DNA from: Methanobacterium sp.
GTDB lineage: Archaea; Methanobacteriota; Methanobacteria; Methanobacteriales; Methanobacteriaceae
Assembly: GCA_039666455.1 (NCBI GenBank)
Contig: JAVSLW010000009.1
Coordinates: forward strand, 62,001-126,000
DNA: 64,000 nt
Direction of reading: 5' to 3'
The notes beneath the pieces are model-generated. The model saw only the letters and a program-made list of their open reading frames with translations. It did not search any database and had not been told where the DNA came from. A program made the position numbers and the translations under genes. The first letter of the stretch is position 1. Every line of letters starts with the position of its first letter. Below are positions 37,619 through 47,054 of the stretch, piece by piece.

Positions 37619-38301
37619 CTGGCGCCGAAATCCTGGTTCCAAATGTTGTTTCTCCTACTGTAGTTGCAATTTACGGGCCTGCAGTTGTTGTGGGTTTATT
37701 AACAGGTTTTATAGCACTTCTGGGAATAGCATTTAAAAAAGGTGATTTAACTGCTTTAATTCTTACAGATATTGTAGGATTGGCCATGTTAATCATTGTT
37801 GCTGCTGTTGCAACTGATTTAGCAGAAGCATTAATACTTCCAGGACTTGTGGTTGAACTGGCTGAAATCCTGGCTATTTCTGAAATTCTCATGAGCAGGG
37901 AAATGAAAAAAAATGGAAAAAATGTGGAATTAATCCCACTCCCATTATCAATGAACATGGAAATTCTGGAAACTGCACCAGCTTTCCTTGCAATAATACT
38001 TATAGCTTATGGAGCTTTCCTTACAGGTTTTACTGGTGGAGCAGTTGCAGGGGTGGGCATACTGTTCTATGTACTATCAAAAACCATAAGAGGAGTTCCT
38101 TCCAATATATGGGAGGGCGTTGCAGGAGTATCAGGTGTAGCCTGGACTTTATGGCTTGTAGGATTCCTGATATTCTTCGTAGCTCCTCAAATATGGTTAT
38201 TAGGTTTGTTCATGTCATCAATTGGAATACTGATAAAAGTGGCATCTAAAGCAGGGCTCATAGGTGTTATGGGTAGAGAAGAGTTCAAAAGAGAAAAATG
38301 A
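37615..38301 (+). CDS. ehaG: energy-converting hydrogenase A subunit G
   Basis: 228 aa with about six to seven helices. The ATG at 37615 (MTGAEILVPNVVSPTVVAIY) is chosen because GAGGA lies just before it and it gives the usual ATGA overlap with ehaF. The upstream start at 37573 would add 14 non-hydrophobic residues. PLPLSMNMEILETAPAFLAI is the loop between helices. It is an Eha-specific membrane subunit. Confidence 0.83.
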   Translation: MTGAEILVPNVVSPTVVAIYGPAVVVGLLTGFIALLGIAFKKGDLTALILTDIVGLAMLIIVAAVATDLAEALILPGLVVELAEILAISEILMSREMKKNGKNVELIPLPLSMNMEILETAPAFLAIILIAYGAFLTGFTGGAVAGVGILFYVLSKTIRGVPSNIWEGVAGVSGVAWTLWLVGFLIFFVAPQIWLLGLFMSSIGILIKVASKAGLIGVMGREEFKREK

Positions 38302-38323
38302 TAAATAATCTGGAGTAAATACA

Positions 38324-39001
38324 ATGGATATAGCAACTTTAAGCGGACAGATATTCGGTTACATACCTCTTGGAGATATTGTACTGTACTTTACCCCCTT
38401 TAATCTGTTTTTATTTGGCAGTGCACTTCTATTTACAATCCTTATAGCTTTAAGTAATACTGAAACCCAGGTTGAAGCCAGATTCGGTACTCTGCAGGAT
38501 AGAGAAGTAAAGGTAGACAAAGCTGAATTTAAAATAAGGAGATTTCTGGCAATAGTATGCGGCCTTGCAACTGCAGGGGCTATGATAACAGGGGATCTAT
38601 TTAATTTCACACTGTTTGTTGCATTAATTGGTATTGTAAATATTGGTTTAGTTGGAGCTGTAAAAATGGTAGATGTTCTGGATTCAGCATTCCAGTATGG
38701 TATAATTGCAATGATTGCATCACTTCCCTTATTTGGGGGTGCAGCCACAGTACTTGCAGCAACAGGAACATTAAGTCTGCTGGAATTATCAAATAGTGCG
38801 GTTACACCAATGGTCAGTTTTGCATCACTATTACTTATAATGGGTATTGCTGGTGAAACTGGTATGGCACCATTTTATGCAGCAAAAGCGGAAATGTTTA
38901 GAACACCCGGTTCACCGTTTCTGGTTATAATACATTTAAGTTCATTACTTGTAATTGTAAGGGCAATTGAAGTATTGCTTATAATCAACAAACCATTTTA
39001 A
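38324..39001 (+). CDS. ehaH: energy-converting hydrogenase A subunit H (antiporter-like)
   Basis: 225 aa with about six helices. MITGDLFNFTLFVALIGI and the later AGETGMAPFYAAKAEMF resemble short forms of the NuoL/M/N antiporter-like subunits, with conserved Lys and Glu within or near helices. It is a likely ion-translocating subunit. It starts 22 nt after ehaG. Confidence 0.83.
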   Translation: MDIATLSGQIFGYIPLGDIVLYFTPFNLFLFGSALLFTILIALSNTETQVEARFGTLQDREVKVDKAEFKIRRFLAIVCGLATAGAMITGDLFNFTLFVALIGIVNIGLVGAVKMVDVLDSAFQYGIIAMIASLPLFGGAATVLAATGTLSLLELSNSAVTPMVSFASLLLIMGIAGETGMAPFYAAKAEMFRTPGSPFLVIIHLSSLLVIVRAIEVLLIINKPF

Positions 39002-39021
39002 AGGAAGTATCAGGTGAAAAA

Positions 39022-39237
39022 ATGGATAAAAAGAGTACAATCAGTTTATCAGTATTTATAATTTCTGTATCATTCATAGTTTATGCTTTAATATTTAATC
39101 CTCCTGAATGGATGGTAATTGGAATTTCAATTGCATTTATTCCGCTTAGCATACTTTCATTTGGACTATTAATCATGGCAAGGGCTGGAAAAGAAGAGGA
39201 AGAAGATAGAAGGAGAGAGCCCTTCATTGGATACTAA
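39022..39237 (+). CDS. ehaI: energy-converting hydrogenase A subunit I
   Basis: 71 aa with two helices (about 8-25 and 31-53) and a strongly charged cytosolic tail (AGKEEEEDRRREPFIGY). It lies between ehaH and ehaJ with 20- and 18-nt gaps. It is identified by position and size only. Confidence 0.78.
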   Translation: MDKKSTISLSVFIISVSFIVYALIFNPPEWMVIGISIAFIPLSILSFGLLIMARAGKEEEEDRRREPFIGY

Positions 39238-39255
39238 AATCAAAACGGTGATCAA

Positions 39256-40119
39256 ATGAATTTAATGGCAGATATTCTGTTAAACGTTCTTATAGCTTTC
39301 CTTGTTGGAAGCTTACTCCTTGGATTGTACAGAAAGGTGGTGGCACGTGTTCAGACAAGGCCAGGGCCGCCAATAATCCAGTACCTCTTACATTTACTCA
39401 AGTTTTACATTAAAGAGTCTTCATTCCCTAAAACAGCCGCAATGCCATTTTATATTGGAATAGCGAGCATTCTTATGGTTATATGGGTAAGTGCAGTTAT
39501 AGTGGGCCCTGTAACTCAGGGGTCTCTTTTAATAATCTTTGGTATCTATGCTATTCATAAAATAGTAGAGCACAACGCAGGATCATCATCTGGCTCACCT
39601 TACGGTAAATTAAGCTGTGTTAGGGCAGTTTATTCGGCAGCTGCAGAAGTACCGCTCTTTGCAGTGCTTGTAATAATCTATCTTAAAACTGGAACAATGC
39701 TAATCAGCGATATTGTAAATTATCAGGCTATTAATGGACCTTTATTGTACACTATACCATTAGCTGCCCTTATGTATCTTGTATTAATAATATCCAAGGC
39801 ACAGTACACGCCATTTTCAATAACTAAAGGCAAAGATATAGTATCCGGATACGAAACTGAGCATTTTGGACTGCTTCGTGGATATCTTATGATATCTGAG
39901 TCCATAGTATGGTACATGCTGCTCTGGATTTTCTTAACTGTATTCCTTGGGCCCATCAGCCCGATTTTATATATCATTGGAATGGTTGGAATCACGGTTG
40001 GAGTTGCGTTTATAAGTGCTACCACACCACTTTTAAATCCCAATCATTCTGTGGTTCTGCAGATCCTGTTTGCAGTTACTGGAATTGCAGGTTCTATTTT
40101 ACTCTTAAACATACTTTAA
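39256..40119 (+). CDS. ehaJ: energy-converting hydrogenase A subunit J (NuoH-like)
   Basis: 287 aa with about eight helices. The NuoH/HycD signature is clear: RKVVARVQTRPGPPIIQYLL after the first helix, and later EVPLFAVLVIIY and YETEHFGLLRGYLMISE. This subunit joins the soluble hydrogenase to the membrane arm. GGTG precedes the ATG region. The gene is complete. Confidence 0.9.
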   Translation: MNLMADILLNVLIAFLVGSLLLGLYRKVVARVQTRPGPPIIQYLLHLLKFYIKESSFPKTAAMPFYIGIASILMVIWVSAVIVGPVTQGSLLIIFGIYAIHKIVEHNAGSSSGSPYGKLSCVRAVYSAAAEVPLFAVLVIIYLKTGTMLISDIVNYQAINGPLLYTIPLAALMYLVLIISKAQYTPFSITKGKDIVSGYETEHFGLLRGYLMISESIVWYMLLWIFLTVFLGPISPILYIIGMVGITVGVAFISATTPLLNPNHSVVLQILFAVTGIAGSILLLNIL

Positions 40120-40148
40120 AAAGGAATGAATTCAAAGGAGAATAAAGG

Positions 40149-40406
40149 ATGAAAAAAGAACAGGATACACTCTTCCTAATGGCCCTTGTAGGGGTAGGGG
40201 CTGTAATAATGAGCGGACTTGCTGTATTCAAACAGTGGACTATCGTATTCCCATTAACTATTGCGGCGGTATTTTTAGCATTTCTGCTGATATACCAGAA
40301 TAGAAGCAAATTTATTCATGTTTCAGAGAATCTTGAAAACTATGCATTTATTACAGCACTCATATCATTTATAGCAGCATTTATACTGCTTTATAGACCA
40401 GCGTAA
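40149..40406 (+). CDS. ehaK: energy-converting hydrogenase A subunit K
   Basis: 85 aa with three helices (about 8-25, 32-48 and 61-82). GGAG and GGATG lie before the start. It is named by position in the operon. It is one of several short membrane subunits. Confidence 0.78.
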   Translation: MKKEQDTLFLMALVGVGAVIMSGLAVFKQWTIVFPLTIAAVFLAFLLIYQNRSKFIHVSENLENYAFITALISFIAAFILLYRPA

Positions 40407-40417
40407 TTGGTGATAGG

Positions 40418-40741
40418 ATGTTTCCAACAATTTATTTAGCGTATATACTTTCATTTATAATAGGAATGATTACAGGGCTTTTACTTAGTTATAAAAAGTA
40501 TACTGAACCCTTTGTAAGCAAAAACATTGATCTTGCTGCGTTAGCGATTTCCATAATAGGATGGTTTTTGTTTTTAAACAGTCCATTTATTATGTTTATT
40601 CCACAATACATTTCAATTACAGCAGGTTTGTTTCTTGTAGCTGTTGTGCTTGGAATGAGGCCAGGGTATGGTAGATATGAACTGGCAGTTGGGTTTATAG
40701 TATCTGGTTTAATCTGGATTGCAGGGATGGTTCTTTTATGA
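40418..40741 (+). CDS. ehaL: energy-converting hydrogenase A subunit L
   Basis: 107 aa with about four helices. It begins with a hydrophobic helix (IYLAYILSFIIGMITGLLLS). GGTGATAGG precedes the ATG. Its stop overlaps the ehaM ATG by 4 nt. It is named by order and topology. Confidence 0.78.
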   Translation: MFPTIYLAYILSFIIGMITGLLLSYKKYTEPFVSKNIDLAALAISIIGWFLFLNSPFIMFIPQYISITAGLFLVAVVLGMRPGYGRYELAVGFIVSGLIWIAGMVLL

Positions 40742-41124
40742 AAGCTGATGATTTATCATTGATGAAACTTCTAAAAGGAAGAATATTAAAAAGTTACAGG
40801 TGGCAGGAAGATATCATAAAACCCTTCTCTAAAGAGATGGGTATCCAGGAAGAGACACTTGAGGAAATATTAATAAAGAGACTGGATATGTCCAGCCTTG
40901 AAGCACTTCACCCCCGCTTTGAATCATCGAAGTTCAGTTGTATACGTGATAAAATACATGCAGACCTGCAAATTTGCTGGCTTTCTGATGTAATGGAGAT
41001 TATATCTCCAGAGTATGCTGATGCAATAAAAAATAAAATTGCAAAAGAAGTTATAGAAGGAAAAGATTATGAAGATGCCATCAGGGATGGTAAAAAGGAA
41101 TTAATTGAATATCTTATGAGGTAA
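40738..41124 (+). CDS. ehaM: energy-converting hydrogenase A subunit M
   Basis: 128 aa, hydrophilic and mostly helical, with no membrane segment and two separate Cys (FSCIRDK and LQICW). It marks the switch from membrane to soluble subunits in the operon. It overlaps ehaL by 4 nt and is 4 nt from ehaN. Its role is unknown; it is likely a peripheral subunit. Confidence 0.78.
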   Translation: MKADDLSLMKLLKGRILKSYRWQEDIIKPFSKEMGIQEETLEEILIKRLDMSSLEALHPRFESSKFSCIRDKIHADLQICWLSDVMEIISPEYADAIKNKIAKEVIEGKDYEDAIRDGKKELIEYLMR

Positions 41125-41128
41125 GGAA

Positions 41129-41578
41129 ATGTTAGATACAGTTAAAAGTATCATAAGAAAAAGCTCAATTCACGCATGTCTCCTTAATACTGGAGGATGC
41201 AACGGTTGCGACATAGAAATCGTTGCACTTTTATCACCCCGTTATGATTTAGAACAGTATGGAATTTACTTCCATAATAATCCCAGAGAAGCCGATGTAA
41301 TACTGGTTACAGGGCCTGTTGCAGAACAGTGGAAGGAAAATCTGGAAAGAGTTTATTCAAAAATACCAAACCCTAAAATAGTGGTTGCAATAGGGGCATG
41401 TCCTCTTTCAGGACATATTTACAATCAGGAAGGCAGTGGTATTTACCCTCCTCTTAATGAATTCATCCCTGTAGATGCAGAAGTTCCTGGATGCCCGCCA
41501 AGGCCATCTGAAATATTACAGGCCCTTCTATCTGTTGGCCCTGATGCAATAGCAGCTAAAGGGAGGCAAAAAGAATGA
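41129..41578 (+). CDS. ehaN: energy-converting hydrogenase A small subunit
   Basis: 149 aa, homologous to NuoB/HycG. Cluster ligands appear in NTGGCNGCDIEIVALLSPRY, VAIGACPLSGH and VPGCPPRPSEIL, giving the four Cys of the proximal [4Fe-4S] cluster. It carries electrons from the NiFe site in EhaO towards the polyferredoxins. Its stop overlaps ehaO by ATGA. Confidence 0.93.
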   Translation: MLDTVKSIIRKSSIHACLLNTGGCNGCDIEIVALLSPRYDLEQYGIYFHNNPREADVILVTGPVAEQWKENLERVYSKIPNPKIVVAIGACPLSGHIYNQEGSGIYPPLNEFIPVDAEVPGCPPRPSEILQALLSVGPDAIAAKGRQKE

Positions 41579-42708
41579 TAGTTCCAGTAGGACCAGTTCA
41601 CCCTGCTTTAAAAGAGCCTTTACGTTTAAAACTTCATACAAGAGGAGAAAAAGTAATCGATGCTGAAATAGATTATGGTTATGTCTATAGAGGCATTGAA
41701 AAGATAATGGAAGGAAAAACCTGGCAAAAATCGGTTTATTTAGCTGAAAGAGTCTGTGGTATTTGCTCTTATATTCACACACAGACATTCACAGAAACAT
41801 TTGAAAAAATTGCAGATGAAGAAGCTCCACTGCGTGCACAATTTCTAAGAGTTATTTCCAACGAACTGGACAGACTTCAAAGCCATTTGCTTGCAAACTC
41901 CACCTACTTCAATGTTATTGAACATGAAACACTTTTCATGTACATGCTTTCATTAAGAGAAAAGGTAATGGATGCCATTGAACTTTTAACCGGTAACAGG
42001 GTGCACATGGCATGGAATGTGGTTGGTGGAGTGAGATTAGATGCCAGAGAAATTCATTTAAACAGCATATTGAAAATAATGGATGACCTGGAATCCAATT
42101 ACACTAAATATGCTCATATGTACGAAAGCGGTCCCTTATTAGGTCTAAGATCTAAAGATGTGGGCAAAATGAGCAGAGAACAATCAATCAGGGCAAGGGC
42201 AGTAGGTCCAATTGCCAGGGCTTCGTCAATAACAGAAGATTTAAGAACAGTTAAGCCTGTTTACAGAGACCATTTTGATTTCAAGGTAATCTGGCGTGAT
42301 GAAGGAGATAACTTCGCCAGAAACATGAACCGTTTCGATGAAATAAAGGAGTCTATAAAAATCATCAGACAGGCTATAGAAAACCTCCCTGAAGGAAAGG
42401 TAAGAAAAAGAATAGACATACCTGCAGGATACGCTGACAACCGAAATGAAGCTCCCCGTGGAGAAGTAGCCTACATGATAGAGACAAACGGTAATTTAAT
42501 AAAGAACATTTCTATAAGGACTCCAAGTATAATGAACATCGATGCATGTGCTAAATACATGTTTAAGGACGTTGCAACAGTTGCAGATGCAATAGCAACA
42601 TACGCAAGTGTTGATCCATGTATTGCATGTACAGAACGTGTTGTAATTGTTGATGAAAAATCAGGTAAAACCTGTGAATTTGATGGAATAGGGAATGTAA
42701 AGTTGTAA
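41575..42708 (+). CDS. ehaO: energy-converting hydrogenase A large (NiFe) subunit
   Basis: 377 aa, homologous to NuoD/HycE. The NiFe ligands are present as two CxxC motifs: ERVCGICSYIHTQTF near residue 60 and SVDPCIACTERV near the C-terminus. The sequence continues only about 20 residues after the last CxxC. HELDRLQSHL-type and GGVRLDAREI motifs fit the family. It oxidises H2 to reduce ferredoxin at the expense of the ion gradient, refilling the CO2-reduction pathway. Confidence 0.94.
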   Translation: MIVPVGPVHPALKEPLRLKLHTRGEKVIDAEIDYGYVYRGIEKIMEGKTWQKSVYLAERVCGICSYIHTQTFTETFEKIADEEAPLRAQFLRVISNELDRLQSHLLANSTYFNVIEHETLFMYMLSLREKVMDAIELLTGNRVHMAWNVVGGVRLDAREIHLNSILKIMDDLESNYTKYAHMYESGPLLGLRSKDVGKMSREQSIRARAVGPIARASSITEDLRTVKPVYRDHFDFKVIWRDEGDNFARNMNRFDEIKESIKIIRQAIENLPEGKVRKRIDIPAGYADNRNEAPRGEVAYMIETNGNLIKNISIRTPSIMNIDACAKYMFKDVATVADAIATYASVDPCIACTERVVIVDEKSGKTCEFDGIGNVKL

Positions 42709-42720
42709 AAAGATGGTGTT

Positions 42721-43752
42721 ATGTCTTCAGTAATATGGTATTTATATGAATTTGCAAGAAAGGGATGGATTGAAAACTTTGCAGGTGCTGCAACAAATCC
42801 TGAAATAGTAGAAACGCCTGATAGATTTAGAGATTTTCCTGAAGTAATAAGAGAACTCTGTATTGCCTGTGGTGCGTGTACAGCAGCTTGTCCTTCTCCG
42901 GCAGCTATTAAACTTGTTAGAACTAAGGATAAGGACTCTGAAAATGGAGAAGGTATAACCTATCCTGTAATTAACACAGATGCATGCATAAGATGCGGAT
43001 TCTGTGCAGAAGTATGTCCAACAGACCCTAAAACACTTAGAACAGGTGAAAGCCATTTAATCAGGGAAGAATTTACCATATTACCTGCAGAAAAAATGTT
43101 TGTAATTGACGATTACCTCTGTATACGCTGTAAAAAATGCATAAAGGCATGTAAAGTAGAGGGCGCCATAATTGAAGAAGATGGCAGGCTCATGATAGAC
43201 CAGTCCAGGTGCGTTGCCTGTGAAGAATGTGCAAAAACATGCCCTGTTAAGGGTGCGGTTAAAGGGATTTACATTTCAAATGTGGAGGGACAGAAAGATG
43301 TGATTAACATGGTTGTCCACGCCCTGGAAGACTTTATAGAGGCACGACAGGATGATTTAAGGAAGTTATCACCTGAAGAGGTTGTTAAACTGGAGTTTCC
43401 TGCTACCCGAATTATGGAACAGGCCAGAGAAATCCTGTTAGATGAAGATATTGCCAGAAATATTATTGAAAGAGTAACAGATAGACTGAAACTTAGAATT
43501 ATTACCTGGGACGATTCCAAGTGTAAACAGTGCAGATTATGTGTTGATGAATGTCCTACAGGTGCTATCAGTTATGATGAAGAAAAAGGTGTTGTTAGAG
43601 ATTCTAATAAATGTCTCAGGTGCACCACATGTTACCAGACATGTCCATTTGGTGTTGCAGGCTTTTATATTGCAAGATTTTTGCTTACAGAAACTGAATT
43701 AAAGGAAGAAAACATTCTTGTAACAGTAAAACCATCACTATTACCTGTATAG
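42721..43752 (+). CDS. ehaP: energy-converting hydrogenase A polyferredoxin (6 x [4Fe-4S])
   Basis: 343 aa. Six Cx2Cx2Cx3C motifs are counted: CIACGACTAACP, CIRCGFCAEVCP, CIRCKKCIKACK, CVACEECAKTCP, CKQCRLCVDECP and CLRCTTCYQTCP. A helical insert of about 100 residues separates the fourth and fifth. The number matches the six-cluster polyferredoxin known from Eha operons and distinguishes this operon from Ehb. It relays electrons from EhaN. Confidence 0.92.
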   Translation: MSSVIWYLYEFARKGWIENFAGAATNPEIVETPDRFRDFPEVIRELCIACGACTAACPSPAAIKLVRTKDKDSENGEGITYPVINTDACIRCGFCAEVCPTDPKTLRTGESHLIREEFTILPAEKMFVIDDYLCIRCKKCIKACKVEGAIIEEDGRLMIDQSRCVACEECAKTCPVKGAVKGIYISNVEGQKDVINMVVHALEDFIEARQDDLRKLSPEEVVKLEFPATRIMEQAREILLDEDIARNIIERVTDRLKLRIITWDDSKCKQCRLCVDECPTGAISYDEEKGVVRDSNKCLRCTTCYQTCPFGVAGFYIARFLLTETELKEENILVTVKPSLLPV

Positions 43753-43756
43753 GGGG

Positions 43757-45112
43757 ATGATTAAAATTCCGGAAACTAAAACTGATAAAAAGTCATATAA
43801 ACCGCTCAGGGAAGTTGAAGTGGCCTATGAGATAGATGCATCTAAATGCGAACAGTGTATAGCGAGGCCGTGTCTTCAGGTTTGCCCTGTGGAAGCTGTG
43901 CATGAAATACCCCCAGATAAACATATAGAAATTGATGATAAGTGTTTTGGGTGTGTACTTTGCAGAGAAGCATGTCCCTATGATGCTATAAAAATGGAGA
44001 CAACATTAGCAGAAGCTGTAAGGGAAAACATACCTAATATTAACCCAAAATTATGTAGAAGATGTGGTGCATGCGTAGATGCATGCAGAACAGGTGCTGT
44101 TCACCTCATATCTTCAGGTAAAGAAGAGGCACACAGCGTTATAGACGAAGAAAAATGTGTTAAGTGTGGTTACTGTGCTCGTGTGTGTCCTACAGAGGCT
44201 ATAAAATTTGGTGAGATTTTACCAAGGTCTGTAGCTGGTGGAAAAGCAATAGTTGTTGACCAGGAGGATTGTGTTGGCTGCATGATCTGTAGAAGAGTCT
44301 GCCCATCTAAAGGAGCAATAAATGTGGGTAAAGTGAGTAAACTACCATATATTGACCCATCATATTGTGCAAGATGCGAGGAATGTATGGATGTCTGCCC
44401 ATCGGCTGCAATTAAATATACATCAAGAAAAAAAGCTTATGAAAGCTTTGGTAAAATTAAAACAATGGAAATTGTATCGGAAATTCTTGAAAAAGAAACA
44501 AAAAGGCTTGCAAGTGATGCAGGAAAAGTTGAAAGCATTTTAAATAGAATTTCACTTGATTTAAGCTATGGAAATACTGACGACGAATTTGAAATTGATG
44601 TAACCGACAGGATAAAAGCAGACATAGAATCTGCTGTGGATGGAGATCTGGACATTGAAGATCTAAGAGATATTGTTAAAGCCACTTCTCCAAAAAGAGA
44701 CGTAATTGTTATTGAGGAAAGCTGTATTGGATGTACCTTATGCATGAATATATGTCCAACAAGCGCCATTGAACTTGAAAAGCCGTCTCCAGTGCATATT
44801 GGGGATGAATGCGTTTACTGTGGTAGATGTATTGAAGCATGTCCATTTGAAGCTATTTCCTTAAAAGAAGAATATTTTGAAGCCAGAAACGGCAGGATAT
44901 TTTATGTAAGAAAGGGTGTGGAAGGCCCAAGAACTGGAGAGGTTACTATTGATAACGAATCCTGTCAACTGTGTGAAGTGTGCGTAAATAAATGCCCTGC
45001 AGATGCAATGAGCATAGAAGATAACAGAGTAGTTGTGGATAGGGAAAAGTGTATATTATGCAGTGCATGTGAAGTAATATGTCCTCTAAATGCAGTGAGA
45101 TTAAAAACCTAA
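43757..45112 (+). CDS. ehaQ: energy-converting hydrogenase A polyferredoxin (10 x [4Fe-4S])
   Basis: 451 aa. Ten cluster motifs can be counted. The first has an extra residue (CEQCIARPCLQVCP) and the third ends in CR instead of CP (CRRCGACVDACR). A helical segment of about 85 residues lies between the sixth and seventh. It is the second Eha polyferredoxin and gives the enzyme a long intramolecular wire. It starts 4 nt after ehaP. Confidence 0.92.
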   Translation: MIKIPETKTDKKSYKPLREVEVAYEIDASKCEQCIARPCLQVCPVEAVHEIPPDKHIEIDDKCFGCVLCREACPYDAIKMETTLAEAVRENIPNINPKLCRRCGACVDACRTGAVHLISSGKEEAHSVIDEEKCVKCGYCARVCPTEAIKFGEILPRSVAGGKAIVVDQEDCVGCMICRRVCPSKGAINVGKVSKLPYIDPSYCARCEECMDVCPSAAIKYTSRKKAYESFGKIKTMEIVSEILEKETKRLASDAGKVESILNRISLDLSYGNTDDEFEIDVTDRIKADIESAVDGDLDIEDLRDIVKATSPKRDVIVIEESCIGCTLCMNICPTSAIELEKPSPVHIGDECVYCGRCIEACPFEAISLKEEYFEARNGRIFYVRKGVEGPRTGEVTIDNESCQLCEVCVNKCPADAMSIEDNRVVVDREKCILCSACEVICPLNAVRLKT

Positions 45113-45130
45113 AAAAGGAGGGGAGGTGAA

Positions 45131-46156
45131 TTGAGCAAAAAGGTGTTTATTTCTGATTGTGAAGGCCCCATATCTATAAATGACAATGCATTTGAGCTTG
45201 CAGGTCATTTTATTGAAGATGGAGAAAAATTTTTTACTGTGGTTAGTAAATATGATGATATTTTAGTTGAAAATAAAAGAGAGGGATATTATGCAGGAGG
45301 AACTTTGAAATTGATCGTCCCTTTCCTGAAAGCTTATGGTGCCACAAATGAAAATATAATAGAATTTTCAGCTAAGAACGTGCACCTTGTTCCTGGAGCA
45401 AAGGAGATGCTGAGTTTTGTAAATAGCATCATGCCCTCCTTTATAGTAAGTACCAGTTATAAACAGTATATTCAAGTCCTGTGTGATTTAACAAGCTTTC
45501 CATTTGAAAATACATATTTTACTTCGCTGGATATGGTAGACGAATATTCAGTTAGTGGAGAAGAAAAGCAAAAGCTCATGGAATTTAGAAAAATCATCAT
45601 TGAAAACCCTGATTTTGAAATACTGGATAAGATATTCTGGGATGAAATATTAAAATTGTCTCTTTATGAAATAATGAAAAATGTAAATCCAGTTGGTGGG
45701 GAAGGGAAAAAAGAAGCAGTACTGGATATTGTAAATAAATATGGGTTTAAAGAATCAGATATAATGTATGTTGGAGATAGTATAACAGACGTTGAACCTT
45801 TAAAATTTGTAAAAGAGAGCGGTGGACTTGCAATATCATTTAATGGAAATGAATATGCAGTTATGTCGGCAGAAATTGCAGTTATGGCCGATAATACAGT
45901 TATTACATCAATTATAGCAGATTTATTTAATAAGTTTGGGAAAATTGAGGTTATTAATTTCATCGAATCATATATGGATAATCCTGAGGATGCTCTTAAT
46001 AAATATACAGTAAATAAGGAACTTAAAGAAATGATAAAGCAGGTAAATCTCCCTAAAATTGCAGTGATAACCGGTGAAAATTATGAAAGAGTGGTAAATG
46101 AAAGTAAAACCTTCAGAAATATTGTAAGGGGAGAAGCAATAGGCGCTCTTGGATGA
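45131..46156 (+). CDS. ehaR: energy-converting hydrogenase A subunit R (HAD-like)
   Basis: 341 aa with a HAD-superfamily core: motif I FISDCEGPIS, motif II FIVSTSYKQY and motif IV YVGDSITDVEPL. The second Asp of motif I is Glu (D-x-E), so classic phosphatase activity is doubtful. It belongs to the archaeal HAD group linked to Eha. TTG start at 45131 with GGAGGTGA just upstream. It is followed within 8 nt by the Ftr paralogue. Confidence 0.82.
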   Translation: MSKKVFISDCEGPISINDNAFELAGHFIEDGEKFFTVVSKYDDILVENKREGYYAGGTLKLIVPFLKAYGATNENIIEFSAKNVHLVPGAKEMLSFVNSIMPSFIVSTSYKQYIQVLCDLTSFPFENTYFTSLDMVDEYSVSGEEKQKLMEFRKIIIENPDFEILDKIFWDEILKLSLYEIMKNVNPVGGEGKKEAVLDIVNKYGFKESDIMYVGDSITDVEPLKFVKESGGLAISFNGNEYAVMSAEIAVMADNTVITSIIADLFNKFGKIEVINFIESYMDNPEDALNKYTVNKELKEMIKQVNLPKIAVITGENYERVVNESKTFRNIVRGEAIGALG

Positions 46157-46163
46157 TGATAAA

Positions 46164-47039
46164 ATGGTTGAAATAGAAAATACATACTGTGAAGCTTTTG
46201 ATGGAATATGCTGCCGGGTAATTATAACTGCCCATGATAAAGAAACACTTCAAAGAGCAGCTTATGATGCCACATCAACCCCTGGGACTGTAATAGGGCG
46301 TGTTGAAGGAGGTATTGAAGGATGGCTGGATAAAGATGAAACTCCTGATCATAGAAATGGAGCTATACTCCAATTCTGGTATGGAAAGGAGGATATAGAA
46401 AAGTTCAAAGTTGAATTGTCCTACAGAATAAGACAGGATATTCTTGTTAAACCATTTACAGCTCTTTTCGATGCTTCAGTTGATCCGGCAGGTAAAATTG
46501 ACATGATGAGAAATGTAGGGCACTGCGGCGACGGTTATGAATGGACTGAAAAAAAATACGGGCGTGAAATGATAATTGTACCCATTGCCATACCCGATTT
46601 TAAGATAGAAAGCACAGTTGGATACATGAGGGGGATCATGGGCGCGAATTTCTGGTACATGGCAAGCAGCAGGGAAGCAGTTATGGAAGCCGGTAAAAAA
46701 GCACTTGATGCCATAGGTAAGATAGAAGGTGCTATAGCCCCATTTGATATATGTTCTGCTGCCTCCAAACCTGAAACTAACTACCCATGGATAGGCCCCA
46801 CTACAAATCATCCATACTGTCCCTCCCTTAAAGAAAAGCTTGATAAGGAATCTAAAGTTCCAGATAATGTTAAATACATTCCTGAAATTGTGATAAATGG
46901 CCTTAACATTGATACAGTGAAAAAAGCTATGAAAGCAGGGATTGAAGCTTTAAGTGATGTTGAAGGGGTGGTTAAAGTTTCTGCAGGAAACTACGGTGGC
47001 CAACTGGGTGATCATAAAATCTATCTAAAGGATTTATAG
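46164..47039 (+). CDS. formylmethanofuran:H4MPT formyltransferase paralogue (FtrII)
   Basis: 291 aa. It starts VEIENTYCEAFDGICCRVII as in Ftr and keeps ETPDHRNGAILQFW, NVGHCGDGYEWTE, PIAIPDFKIESTVGYMRG and a C-terminal NYGGQLGDHKIYL. Many positions differ from catabolic Ftr, which is normally a single gene elsewhere. Ftr moves the formyl group from methanofuran to H4MPT. The ATG at 46164 is preferred over the upstream TTG. Its place in the Eha operon ties it to the anaplerotic supply of the pathway. Confidence 0.85.
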   Translation: MVEIENTYCEAFDGICCRVIITAHDKETLQRAAYDATSTPGTVIGRVEGGIEGWLDKDETPDHRNGAILQFWYGKEDIEKFKVELSYRIRQDILVKPFTALFDASVDPAGKIDMMRNVGHCGDGYEWTEKKYGREMIIVPIAIPDFKIESTVGYMRGIMGANFWYMASSREAVMEAGKKALDAIGKIEGAIAPFDICSAASKPETNYPWIGPTTNHPYCPSLKEKLDKESKVPDNVKYIPEIVINGLNIDTVKKAMKAGIEALSDVEGVVKVSAGNYGGQLGDHKIYLKDL

Positions 47040-47054
47040 TATTAGAGGTTTTAA

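Noticed and set aside
42721..45112. Eha versus Ehb identity of the hydrogenase
   Set aside because: Ehb was considered. The six- plus ten-cluster polyferredoxins, the 13 mostly small membrane genes before the small subunit, the HAD subunit and the linked Ftr paralogue fit Eha.
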